Assembly: GCA_002427995.1 (NCBI GenBank)
Contig: DIZV01000096.1
Coordinates: forward strand, 1 to 36,316
Direction: 5' to 3'
Source of the DNA: Chloroflexi bacterium UBA6019
GTDB lineage: Bacteria > Chloroflexota > Dormibacteria > Dormibacterales > Dormibacteraceae
Length of the DNA: 36,316 bases
The notes under the pieces are model-generated. The model had not been told where the DNA came from. It saw only the letters and a program-made list of their open reading frames with translations, and searched no databases. The position numbers and the translations under genes were made by a program. This document shows, piece after piece, positions 23,746-31,462 of the stretch (its first letter is position 1; each line of letters starts with the position of its first letter).

Positions 23746-24459
23746 TCAGGTCATGACGGCCAGGTCGGGCTCCGCGGCGACCTCGCGCGCAGTTGATTTC
23801 ATCGTTAAACCGCGGGGGAGCGCAACTTGCTCCAATCCGGAGAGGCCGAGCTCGACCGTCATCGCCAGCGCGGCCACCAGCGCGGCGCCGGCGAAAACCT
23901 GGGCATCGTCGCGCTGGCCGAGCCCGTCGATTATGAAGCGGCCCAGGCCGCCGCCGGCCACGAGCGCCGCGAGCGTTGCCGTCGCCACCACCTGGACGGC
24001 TGCGGTTCGGATCCCGGCCATGATCAGCGGCAGCGCCAGCGGGATCTCGACATCGACCAGGAGCCGGCGTGGGCGCATTCCCATCCCGCGGGCAGCATCG
24101 CGCACCTCGGGGTCGACGTCGCGGACCCCGATATAGCTGTTGGTGAGCATCGGAGGGATGGCGAGCAGCGTCAGCGCGACGAAGGCCGGGTAGTTGTTGA
24201 GCCCGAACACCTGGAAGGCGATCACCAGGATGGCGAAGGAGGGGACCGCCCGGCCGACGTTGGAGACGTTGATCGCGAGGTTGCCAAACCTGCCCCAATG
24301 GCCGAGCGCGACCCCCACCGGCAGGGCGATCAGCAGTCCCGCTGTCACCGCCACGGCCGACATCGCGAGGTGCTCGAGGAGCCGCTGCGGCACGCCGCTG
24401 CTGCCGCTCCAGTGGGCTGGGTTGGCGAACCAGGCGATGACACTGACCACAAACGCCAT
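23746..24459 (-). CDS. Glycine betaine/choline-type ABC transporter permease (second)
   Basis: A 237-residue inner-membrane permease with about six hydrophobic segments and the EAA-type loop EVRDAARGMGMRPRRLLVDV that docks on the ATPase. The OpuCB/OpuCD character is clear from AVTAGLLIALPVGVALGH and the VGRAVPSFAILVIAF helix. The ATG at 24459 is 6 bases after the stop of the first permease, so they form one operon. The C-terminal 30 residues are a hydrophilic extension. Confidence 0.9.
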   Translation of the reverse strand: MAFVVSVIAWFANPAHWSGSSGVPQRLLEHLAMSAVAVTAGLLIALPVGVALGHWGRFGNLAINVSNVGRAVPSFAILVIAFQVFGLNNYPAFVALTLLAIPPMLTNSYIGVRDVDPEVRDAARGMGMRPRRLLVDVEIPLALPLIMAGIRTAAVQVVATATLAALVAGGGLGRFIIDGLGQRDDAQVFAGAALVAALAMTVELGLSGLEQVALPRGLTMKSTAREVAAEPDLAVMT

Positions 24460-24465
24460 CTGAAT

Positions 24466-25140
24466 TCAGGCCCTTCCCCGCGCCCAGGGGGTGATCACCC
24501 GCTCGGCGCCGGCGAGGCCCAGGTCGGCCAGCAGCGCCAGGGCGACGGAGAGCACGGTGCCGACCACCAGCGGGGTCTTGAAGTCCTGGATCAGGCCCGC
24601 GTTGATCAGCTGGCCGAGACCGCCCTGCCCGATCAGCGCGGTGACGGTCACGAGGCCGATGGTGGTGACGGTGGCGATCCGCACCCCGGCCATGATTGCC
24701 GGTGTGGCCAGCGGCAGCTCGATCCGAAGGAGTTGGGCAAGGGGCCGGTACCCCATGCCCTGGGCAGCGTCGCGAACCTCGGGAGGAACGCCCTCGAGGC
24801 CGACCACGATGTTCCGGAGCAGGATCAGGATCGTGTAGCTGACGAGCCCGATCTCGGAGGTGACCACGGTCAGGCCGGTGAACGGGATCAGGAAGGCGAA
24901 GAGGGCCAGCGACGGAATCGTGTAGAGGAGCCCGCCAATCGCCAGCAATGGATCACGAAGAGGCCGCCAGCGATAGGCGAGAACGGCGAGCGGCGCGGCG
25001 ATCAGGAGGCCGAGGACGACGGCGATCACGGTGAGCTGCACGTGCTCCAGGAGCCGTGCCTCGAAGTCGGGCACATGGCGCCAGAACCAGTCCCAGCGAA
25101 TCCAGGGATCGGTCGCGTCGAGGAATGGCGCCAGGGCCAT
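24466..25140 (-). CDS. Glycine betaine/choline-type ABC transporter permease (first)
   Basis: A 224-residue permease paralogous to the next gene, with EAA loop EVRDAAQGMGYRPLAQLLRI and helices such as LLYTIPSLALFAFLIPF. Together the two would form the heterodimeric channel of an OpuC-like importer for compatible solutes or choline. The ATG at 25140 lies 6 bases after a TAGCGT -10 read on the minus strand. It heads the operon permease, permease, binding protein, DUF1684. Confidence 0.9.
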   Translation of the reverse strand: MALAPFLDATDPWIRWDWFWRHVPDFEARLLEHVQLTVIAVVLGLLIAAPLAVLAYRWRPLRDPLLAIGGLLYTIPSLALFAFLIPFTGLTVVTSEIGLVSYTILILLRNIVVGLEGVPPEVRDAAQGMGYRPLAQLLRIELPLATPAIMAGVRIATVTTIGLVTVTALIGQGGLGQLINAGLIQDFKTPLVVGTVLSVALALLADLGLAGAERVITPWARGRA

Positions 25141-25145
25141 TCGCC

Positions 25146-25152
25146 TACGCTA
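25146..25152. promoter_or_regulatory. Symmetric bidirectional -10 (TACGCTA) between permease and ATPase genes
   Basis: The 21-base gap between divergent starts contains TACGCTA. TACGCT read on plus is 10 bases before the ATPase GTG. TAGCGT read on minus is 6 bases before the permease ATG. The geometry is the same as at 20104-20110. Confidence 0.55.
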
Positions 25153-25161
25153 CCAGCGACC

Positions 25162-26136
25162 GTGAAGCCGATGATCGTCCTCGATTCGGTCAGCAAGAAT
25201 TATCCCGGCGGGAGTAACGCCGTCGACAACCTGACGCTGGAGATCGGCGAGGGCGAGACCTGCGTGCTGGTCGGCCCCTCTGGCTGCGGCAAGAGCACGA
25301 CGCTGCGGATGATCAACCGCCTGATCGAGCCCTCCGCGGGGCGGATCGTGGTCGGTGGTGAGGACGTCACCCACGTCGACCCGGTGGTGCTGCGACTGAA
25401 GATGGGCTACGTCATCCAGCGGACGGGGCTCTTTCCGCACCAGACGATCGCCGAGAACGTCGCCACGGTGCCCCGGCTCTGGGGCTGGGAGAAGGCCCGG
25501 GTCAAGCGGCGGGTGGACGAGCTGCTGGAGTTGGTCGGCCTGGACCCCGCCGGTTACCGCGACCGCTATCCGCACCAGCTCTCGGGCGGGCAGCAGCAGC
25601 GGGTCGGCTTCGCCCGCGCTCTCGGCGCCGACCCGCCGATCCTGCTCATGGACGAGCCCTTCGGCGCCGTCGACCGGATCACGCGCGAACGGCTCCAGAA
25701 CGAGTTCCTCCGGATCCAACGAACGCTCCACAAGACCGTCGTGTTCGTCACTCACGACATCGACGAGGCGGTTCGCGTCGGCGATCGGATCGCGCTGCTC
25801 AACGTCGGCGCCAGGGTCGAGCAATACGCCACTCCGGCCGAGATTCTCGGTCGCCCGGCCAACCAATTCGTCAGCAACTTCCTTGGCCACGAGCGGGTGC
25901 TGAAGCTGCTCTCGGTGACCGCCATCGATCCCGCCAGCCTGCGCCGCTCGCCCGAGCCGGCGGTGGGCCCGAAGGTGCCCGCCACCGCGAACCTGGCCGA
26001 CGCCCTCGTCGAGCTGCTGGCGGCCGGCAGCCCGGCGTTGCCGGTCTTTGACGATGGAAAGTACCTGGGCGACTTCGACGCCCGGTCACTGCAGCAATCG
26101 CTGCGGGCCGTGCCGGCGCCCCAAGGAGGCAGGTGA
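25162..26136 (+). CDS. Glycine betaine/choline-type ABC transporter ATP-binding protein
   Basis: A 324-residue ATPase. Walker A is GPSGCGKST, the Q-loop region is YVIQRTGLFPHQT, the ABC signature is LSGGQQQR, Walker B is ILLMDEPFGAVD, and the switch histidine is in FVTHDIDEA. After residue about 240 comes a regulatory extension that looks like one partial CBS module (DALVELLAAGSPALPVFDDGKYLGDFD) rather than the usual CBS pair. It would energise the permeases encoded on the other strand. GTG 25162 is chosen for its spacing to the -10; ATG 25171 is the alternative. The stop overlaps the aldehyde dehydrogenase ATG by one base. Confidence 0.93.
   Translation: MKPMIVLDSVSKNYPGGSNAVDNLTLEIGEGETCVLVGPSGCGKSTTLRMINRLIEPSAGRIVVGGEDVTHVDPVVLRLKMGYVIQRTGLFPHQTIAENVATVPRLWGWEKARVKRRVDELLELVGLDPAGYRDRYPHQLSGGQQQRVGFARALGADPPILLMDEPFGAVDRITRERLQNEFLRIQRTLHKTVVFVTHDIDEAVRVGDRIALLNVGARVEQYATPAEILGRPANQFVSNFLGHERVLKLLSVTAIDPASLRRSPEPAVGPKVPATANLADALVELLAAGSPALPVFDDGKYLGDFDARSLQQSLRAVPAPQGGR
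26123..26129 (+). promoter_or_regulatory. Shine-Dalgarno AAGGAGG of the aldehyde dehydrogenase gene
   Basis: AAGGAGG ends 6 bases before ATG 26136, inside the end of the ATPase gene. It shows that internal operon genes can use strong ribosome-binding sites here, in contrast to the apparently leaderless first genes. Confidence 0.7.
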
Positions 26137-27611
26137 TGAGCGTGGAAACCGCGGAACGAACCCTTCTCGACCAGGTCCCGACCGACCTCTACGTCGGCGG
26201 CGAGTGGCGACCTGCCGGCAGCGGCAAGCGTTTCGACGTCGTCGATCCTGCCACCTCAGACCGGCTCGCGGCAGTCGCGGACGGCGGCCGGGAAGATGCG
26301 CTCGACGCCCTCGGCGCCGCGGCCGAGGCCCAGGCCTCCTGGGGCCGGGTGGCACCTCGGCAGCGGGGCGAAATCCTGCGCAAGGCCTTCGAGCTGATGG
26401 TGGCCCGGATCGACGATCTCGCCCTCCTGATCACCCTCGAGAACGGGAAAACCCTGGCCGAGTCGCGGGCCGAGGTGACCTACGCCGCCGAGTTCTTCCG
26501 CTGGTTCTCCGAAGAGGCGGTCCGGATCGACGGTCGCTACACGGTCGCACCGTCCGGCGGCAGCCGGCTGCTGGTGACCAAGCAGCCGGTCGGAACCTGC
26601 CTCCTGGTGACGCCCTGGAACTTCCCTGCCGCGATGATCACCCGCAAGGTCGGCGCCGCCCTCGCGGCGGGCTGCACGATGGTCGTGAAGCCGGCCAAGG
26701 ACACCCCACTCACCGCGCTTCTCCTGGCAAGCCTGCTGGCCGAGGCGGGCGTGCCCGCCGGCGTCGTCAACGTCGTGACGAGCTCCCGGCCGGGCGAGGT
26801 GGTGACCCCGCTCCTCGCCGACCACCGGCTCCGCAAGCTGAGCTTCACGGGCTCGACCGAGGTTGGCCGGGTCCTCCTTCGCGGCGCGGCCGACCAGGTG
26901 CTGCGGACCTCGATGGAGCTGGGAGGAAATGCCCCCTTCCTGGTCTTCGACGACGCCGATCTCGACGCGGCGGTGGAGGGCGCGATGGTGGCCAAGATGC
27001 GCAACGCCGGGGAGGCCTGCACCTCCGCCAACCGTTTCTATGTCGCGGCCCCGGTCGTCGAGGAGTTCGGCCGCCGGCTGGCGGAGCGGATGGGCAGCCT
27101 GCGGGTCGGCAAGGGCACCGATCCAGCGACGCAGCTCGGCCCGCTCATCAACCAGGCCGGGATCGCCAAGGTGGAGGAGCTGGTCCTGGACATGGTCACC
27201 CGCGGCGGACGGGTCCTGGTCGGCGGCCGGCGGATCGACGGCCCCGGCTTCTTCTACCCGCCCACGGTGGTGACCGGGGTGACCCCACAAAGCCGCGTCA
27301 TGGGCGAGGAGATCTTCGGGCCGGTGGCGCCGATCGTCAGCTTCGCCTCGGAGGAGGAGGCGCTGGGGCTCGCCAACGCGACCGAGTTCGGCCTCGTCTC
27401 CTACGTCTACACCCGCGACCTCGCCCGCGCCCTGCGGGTCAGCGAACGCCTGGAGAGCGGGATGGTGGGCCTCAACACCGGGCTCGTGTCCAACCCGGCA
27501 GCGCCCTTCGGGGGCGTCAAGCAGAGCGGCATCGGCCGGGAGGGCGGCCAGGAGGGCATCGAGGAGTACCTGGAGATCAAGTACGTGGCGGTGGCGCTGC
27601 CCGATGGATGA
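26136..27611 (+). CDS. NAD(P)-dependent succinate-semialdehyde dehydrogenase-type aldehyde dehydrogenase
   Basis: A 491-residue ALDH-superfamily enzyme. The order of motifs is standard: PWNFPAAMITRKVGAALAAG, VVKPAKDTPLTA, the NAD-binding FTGSTEVGR, the general-base glutamate in SMELGGNAPFLVFDDADLD, and the catalytic Cys295 in NAGEACTSANRF. EEIFGPVAPIVSF and PFGGVKQSGIGREGG close the fold. The ELGGNAPF and DDADLDAAVEG pattern matches succinate-semialdehyde dehydrogenase (GabD) best, so a role in GABA/succinate-semialdehyde oxidation is likely but not proven. It is preceded by a strong AAGGAGG and overlaps the next gene by 8 bases. Confidence 0.92.
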   Translation: MSVETAERTLLDQVPTDLYVGGEWRPAGSGKRFDVVDPATSDRLAAVADGGREDALDALGAAAEAQASWGRVAPRQRGEILRKAFELMVARIDDLALLITLENGKTLAESRAEVTYAAEFFRWFSEEAVRIDGRYTVAPSGGSRLLVTKQPVGTCLLVTPWNFPAAMITRKVGAALAAGCTMVVKPAKDTPLTALLLASLLAEAGVPAGVVNVVTSSRPGEVVTPLLADHRLRKLSFTGSTEVGRVLLRGAADQVLRTSMELGGNAPFLVFDDADLDAAVEGAMVAKMRNAGEACTSANRFYVAAPVVEEFGRRLAERMGSLRVGKGTDPATQLGPLINQAGIAKVEELVLDMVTRGGRVLVGGRRIDGPGFFYPPTVVTGVTPQSRVMGEEIFGPVAPIVSFASEEEALGLANATEFGLVSYVYTRDLARALRVSERLESGMVGLNTGLVSNPAAPFGGVKQSGIGREGGQEGIEEYLEIKYVAVALPDG

Positions 27612-28971
27612 GTTCGACGTCATCTGTCTCGGCGCCGGCCCCTGCGGCGAGGCCGTCGCCGGCGAGTTGAAGGGTTCCGGCCTCACCCTCGCCGTCGTCG
27701 AGCGCGAGCTGGTCGGCGGGGAGTGCCCGTACTGGGGCTGCATTCCCAGCAAGACGCTGCTCCGGTCCGCCGAGACGCTGGCGGAAGCGGGCGCCGCCCG
27801 GACCCTTGCGGCCGGCCGGGTCGAGTGGACGGTCGACTTCCCCAAGATCTCCAAGCGGGTTCACTACATGGCGCGCGACCTCGACGACGCCAACCCGGCG
27901 AAGGCGATCGCCGGCGAGGGCGTGGAGCTGGTCCGGGGCGAGGGCCGGCTGGCCGGCCCGCGCACCGTCACCGTCGCCGGACGGACGCTCAGAGCCCGCC
28001 GGGCGGTGGTGATCGCGACCGGCACCGACCCCTTCGTACCGCCCATCGCGGGGCTCGCCGGGGTGCCCTTCTGGACCAACCGGGAGGCGACCCTGCCGAC
28101 ATCGCTGCCGGCGACCCTGGCGATCCTCGGCGGAGGTGCGATCGGGGTCGAGCTGGGCCAGGCCTACGCGCGGATCGGGTCCGAGGTGCACCTGATCGAG
28201 GGGGCCCCCCGGGTCGTCCCGGCCGAGGAGCCGGAGGCGGGCGATCTGCTCGGCAAGCACCTGGCCCGGGAGGGGATCGCGATCCACACCGGCCACAAGG
28301 TGATCGGCGTCGAAAAGACGGCGGCAGGGATCCGGGTGCTGCTCGAGAACGATCCCGCGATCGAGGCGGCGACGCTGCTGGTGGCAACCGGTCGGAGGCC
28401 GCGGCTGGCGACGGTCGACCTCGCCGCCTGCGGTCTGCAGACCACCCAGCGAGGCTGGCTCAAGGTCGATCCGCAGACCCTTCTCGCCGCCGACGGCATC
28501 TACGCCGGGGGCGATGTCAACGGACTTGGCGGCTTCACCCATCTCGCCCATTACCACGGCCAGCTGATCGGGAGCGCGCTCGTCGGGAGACCACGTCCGG
28601 CCGATCACGCCGCGGTTCCCCGGGTCACCTTCACCGACCCCGAGCTCGCCTCGGTGGGCCTCACCGAGGCCGCCGCCCGCGCCGCCGGCATCGACGTGGT
28701 GACCTACTCGACCGACCCGGCGGAGAGTGCCCGGGGCTATATCCACGACTTCAGCGAGGGCGTGATAAAGCTCGTCGGCAACCGGCAGGCAGGGCTGCTG
28801 GTGGGCGCCACGATCCTCCAGCCGCGGGCGGGCGAGATGCTCTCCGAGCTGTCGCTGGCGGTCAAGGCCAAAACCCCGCTGGCCGTGCTGGCCGACCTGA
28901 TTCATCCCTTCCCTGCCTTCTCCCGGATCCTCGGCTACTGCCTCCAGGAGCTCGCCAAACAAGCGGCCTGA
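27604..28971 (+). CDS. Class I pyridine nucleotide-disulfide oxidoreductase lacking the His/Glu dyad
   Basis: A 455-residue flavoprotein of the dihydrolipoamide dehydrogenase/mercuric reductase family. The FAD motif is VICLGAGPCGEAVAGEL, the redox disulfide is Cys41/Cys46 in GGECPYWGCIPSK, and the NAD(P) motif is LAILGGGAIGVELGQAYA. The second FAD motif is GIYAGGDVNG. At the C-terminus, where dihydrolipoamide dehydrogenase and glutathione reductase have HxHPTxxE, this protein reads HPFPAFSR (434-441), so the catalytic His and Glu are Phe and Arg. It is therefore unlikely to be a true lipoamide dehydrogenase; quinone or metal reduction is more plausible (inference). It overlaps the aldehyde dehydrogenase gene. 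Confidence 0.92.
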   Translation: MDEFDVICLGAGPCGEAVAGELKGSGLTLAVVERELVGGECPYWGCIPSKTLLRSAETLAEAGAARTLAAGRVEWTVDFPKISKRVHYMARDLDDANPAKAIAGEGVELVRGEGRLAGPRTVTVAGRTLRARRAVVIATGTDPFVPPIAGLAGVPFWTNREATLPTSLPATLAILGGGAIGVELGQAYARIGSEVHLIEGAPRVVPAEEPEAGDLLGKHLAREGIAIHTGHKVIGVEKTAAGIRVLLENDPAIEAATLLVATGRRPRLATVDLAACGLQTTQRGWLKVDPQTLLAADGIYAGGDVNGLGGFTHLAHYHGQLIGSALVGRPRPADHAAVPRVTFTDPELASVGLTEAAARAAGIDVVTYSTDPAESARGYIHDFSEGVIKLVGNRQAGLLVGATILQPRAGEMLSELSLAVKAKTPLAVLADLIHPFPAFSRILGYCLQELAKQAA

Positions 28972-28980
28972 AGCGCCAAC

Positions 28981-28986
28981 TAGCAT
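28981..28986 (+). promoter_or_regulatory. -10 element of the MFS/tgt unit
   Basis: TAGCAT lies 9 bases before the GTG of the MFS gene, with no Shine-Dalgarno sequence. No convincing -35 was found. Confidence 0.4.
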
Positions 28987-28995
28987 TCGCGGGCT

Positions 28996-30192
28996 GTGAT
29001 CCAGACTCGACTTGGCTTTTCCGGGGTCCCGCGCGACGCCTGGGTGCTGCTCGCGGGGAACATCCTCGACAACCTCGGGCTGGGGCTCTTCTTCCCGATC
29101 CTGCCGCTCTTCGTGGAGGGACGCGGCGGCGGGCCGGTGCTGGTCGGCGTCATCGGCGCCTCGGCGCTGGTCGGGAATCTCCTCGTGCAGGCGCCCGGCG
29201 GCTGGCTGGCCGACCGCTTCAATCGGCGGACGATCGTCATCGTCAGCATGGCCGCCTACGGCATCTTCTTCCTCGTCTACCTGGTGCCGCTGCCGGTCAA
29301 CACCCTGGTCGGGATCCGCTTCCTCCACGCCGCGGTCGGGGGCTTCTACATGCCGGCGGCCCGGGCTTTGCTGGCCGACCTCACCCCGCCCCGGATGCGG
29401 GCCACCGTCTTCGGCCACTGGCAGGGGTCGAGCATGGGCGGCTTCCTGATCGGGCCCATCATCGGGGGCGGCCTCGCCCTAATCGGTCTCGATCTGGTCT
29501 TCGCCTGCTCGGCCCTCGCCTGCCTCGGCGGTGCGGCGATGCTGGTGTCGCTGCCGCGCCGCCCGGCGGTCCCCGAGCAGCCCGCGACGGACGCGGCCCT
29601 CAGCGGGCTGGTGCCGGGACGCCTGCTGCTGGTGCTGCTGCCGGCTGTCCTGGCGGGTGCCGCGTGGTCCTACATGGCGGGCGTCTACAACGCGATGTGG
29701 GTGCTCTACATGACCGCGCTCGGCGGCTCGACGCTGGTGGCCGGACTCTCGGTCAGCGTCTACTCGCTGCCGGTGATCCTCTTCAGCGGCGCCGCCGGGC
29801 GGCTGGGAGACAGGTTCGGCATCCGTACCATGGTCGCCTCGACCCTCCTCTTCGCGGGCCTCTTCGCAGTCGCCTACGGCTTCACCCGGAGCATCCCGAT
29901 CGTGATGGGGCTGAGCTTCCTCGAAGCGCTCTGCACCCTGGGTGGCATGCCGGCGGTATACGCCGAGATCAGCCGTGTCGTGCCCGCAAACCAGCAGGGC
30001 CGCGCCCAGGGTCTGTTCGGCATGTTCACAGTCGGGGTCGAGGCGCTCGGCTCCCTTGGCGGCGGCTTCCTCTTCACCTACTGGATCACCCTGCCCTTCC
30101 TCTCGATCGCGCTCGTCTGCCTGCTCGCCCTGGGGTCGGTGCCGCTCCTCGGCCGCCGGCCGAAGGCCCCCGAACCGGCGCCGGCGTGCTGA
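28996..30192 (+). CDS. 12-TM MFS transporter
   Basis: A 398-residue membrane protein with about 12 helices. The loop 2-3 motif is APGGWLADRFNRRTIVIVS, with its second-half copy GAAGRLGDRFGIRTMVAST. It resembles the small drug/sugar-efflux MFS group, but the substrate is unknown. The GTG at 28996 puts a short cytosolic tail before helix 1 and sits 9 bases after a -10-like TAGCAT. The stop overlaps the tgt start by 7 bases, so the two genes are translated together. Confidence 0.9.
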   Translation: MIQTRLGFSGVPRDAWVLLAGNILDNLGLGLFFPILPLFVEGRGGGPVLVGVIGASALVGNLLVQAPGGWLADRFNRRTIVIVSMAAYGIFFLVYLVPLPVNTLVGIRFLHAAVGGFYMPAARALLADLTPPRMRATVFGHWQGSSMGGFLIGPIIGGGLALIGLDLVFACSALACLGGAAMLVSLPRRPAVPEQPATDAALSGLVPGRLLLVLLPAVLAGAAWSYMAGVYNAMWVLYMTALGGSTLVAGLSVSVYSLPVILFSGAAGRLGDRFGIRTMVASTLLFAGLFAVAYGFTRSIPIVMGLSFLEALCTLGGMPAVYAEISRVVPANQQGRAQGLFGMFTVGVEALGSLGGGFLFTYWITLPFLSIALVCLLALGSVPLLGRRPKAPEPAPAC

Positions 30193-31370
30193 GTTTCGAG
30201 GTCACCGCGACCGACGGCAGGGCCCGGCGCGGGATCCTCCGGACCGCCCACGGCGTGCTCGAGACGCCCGGTTTTTTCGCCGTCGCCACCCGCGCCGCGC
30301 TGAAGGGCCTCGACCCGGAGGGGGCGGCTCGCGCCGGCATCGGAGCCGTGATCGTGAACGCCTACCACGTCCACCTCCAACCGGGCGGACCGGCGGTCGC
30401 CCGGGCGGGTGGCCTCCATCGCTACATGGGCTGGGAAGGCGTCCTCGCGACCGACAGCGGCGGGTTTCAGATCTTCAGCTTCAAGCACGGCCACGTCGCC
30501 GACGAGGTGAAGGGCCGGCGCCACGCCGCCCACCCCGACGAGGCCCTGCTGGTCGACGCCGTCACCGTCGACGAGGACGGCGCCGACTTCAAGTCCTACC
30601 TGGATGGAAGCCGGCACCGCTTCACCCCCGAGTCGAACATGGCGCTCCAGCGCGACCTGGGGGCCGACCTGCTGATGTGCCTCGACGAGTGCACACCCTT
30701 CCACGTGACGCCCGCTTACACCCGCGACGCGACGGAACGGAACATCCGCTGGGCACGGCGCTGCCTGGAGGCCTTCGACGCCCTCGGCATGGCCGAGCGC
30801 CAGTCTCTCTACGGGATCAACCACGGTGGGGTCTATCCCGAGCTTCGCCGGCTCTCGGCGGCGGCCATCTCGGAACTGCCCTTCGCCGGAATGGCGATCG
30901 GGGACTGCCTGGGCGAGACCAAGCGGGATTGGTACGGGGTGGTCGACCTGGTGGTCCCGCTGCTGCCCGAGGAGAGGCCGCGTCACCTGCTCGGGGTGGG
31001 CGAGCCTGACGACCTGGTCGAGGGCGCCCTGCGAGGCATCGACACCTTCGACTGCGCGATGCCGACCCGGATTGCGCGCCATGGCCACGCGCTCCTCCGC
31101 GGTCGCCCACGCTTCCGCCTCGACCTCACCCAGGCGGGCCGGGCCACCGAGGACGGTCCGCTCGAGGATGGCTGCGACTGCCACACCTGTGAGCGGTACA
31201 GCCGGGCCTATCTCTGGCACCTGTTCAAAGCCCACGAGGTGTTGGCGATCGCGCTCACGGCCGAGCACAACCTGCGCTTCACGGCGCGACTGCTGGAAGA
31301 GGTGCGGGAGGCGATCAGCGCCGGGCGGCTGGCGGATTTCCGCCGGGAGCTGCTGAACAGAGCGGGCTGA
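30186..31370 (+). CDS. tgt: tRNA-guanine transglycosylase
   Basis: A 394-residue enzyme that exchanges the guanine at position 34 of GUN-anticodon tRNAs for a 7-deazaguanine (preQ1 or queuine). The first catalytic Asp is in ATDSGGFQIFS (near 89) and the nucleophile Asp in FDCAMPTRIARHG (near 288). GINHGGVYPELRR and the zinc site CDCHTC near 330 are also present. About 20 extra residues follow the SGGFQ motif. The base-binding loop, usually GGLAVGE or GGLSGGE, here reads GDCLGE and is one residue shorter (near 239-244), which may change base preference. The start GTG 30186 overlaps the MFS stop. The Qng1 queuosine-salvage gene lies 11 kb away. Confidence 0.93.
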   Translation: MLSFEVTATDGRARRGILRTAHGVLETPGFFAVATRAALKGLDPEGAARAGIGAVIVNAYHVHLQPGGPAVARAGGLHRYMGWEGVLATDSGGFQIFSFKHGHVADEVKGRRHAAHPDEALLVDAVTVDEDGADFKSYLDGSRHRFTPESNMALQRDLGADLLMCLDECTPFHVTPAYTRDATERNIRWARRCLEAFDALGMAERQSLYGINHGGVYPELRRLSAAAISELPFAGMAIGDCLGETKRDWYGVVDLVVPLLPEERPRHLLGVGEPDDLVEGALRGIDTFDCAMPTRIARHGHALLRGRPRFRLDLTQAGRATEDGPLEDGCDCHTCERYSRAYLWHLFKAHEVLAIALTAEHNLRFTARLLEEVREAISAGRLADFRRELLNRAG

Positions 31371-31402
31371 ATCGTTGTACGGTAAAGGCCTCCCTCCCTC
31401 GT

Positions 31403-31433
31403 GACGGTGCCGGGCAAAGTGCCCGGCACCGTC
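31403..31433. terminator. Perfect 14-bp hairpin after tgt
   Basis: GACGGTGCCGGGCA, a 3-base AAG loop, then its exact complement, ending 29 bases before the next start codon. The stem is very GC-rich and is followed by TCACTTT rather than a long T-run. It is probably a terminator for tgt, although it could also be a copy of a dispersed palindromic repeat. It is the strongest hairpin noticed in the window. Confidence 0.65.
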
Positions 31434-31450
31434 TCACTTTCGGGGACGAA

Positions 31451-31456
31451 TACTCT
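31451..31456 (+). promoter_or_regulatory. -10 element of the ABC-2 exporter genes
   Basis: TACTCT lies 6 bases before the GTG of the ATPase gene, downstream of the hairpin. There is no Shine-Dalgarno sequence, and the expected -35 region falls in the right arm of the hairpin without a match. Confidence 0.4.
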
Positions 31457-31462
31457 TCCGGA

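Noticed and set aside
27577..29418. 613-codon antisense frame across the disulfide oxidoreductase and MFS genes
   Set aside because: It is a shadow of two well-supported genes, with low-complexity His/Asp/Gly-rich translation.
27723..30185. 821-codon extension upstream of tgt in the same frame
   Set aside because: It runs through the disulfide oxidoreductase and MFS genes in the wrong frame. The real start is the GTG that overlaps the MFS stop.
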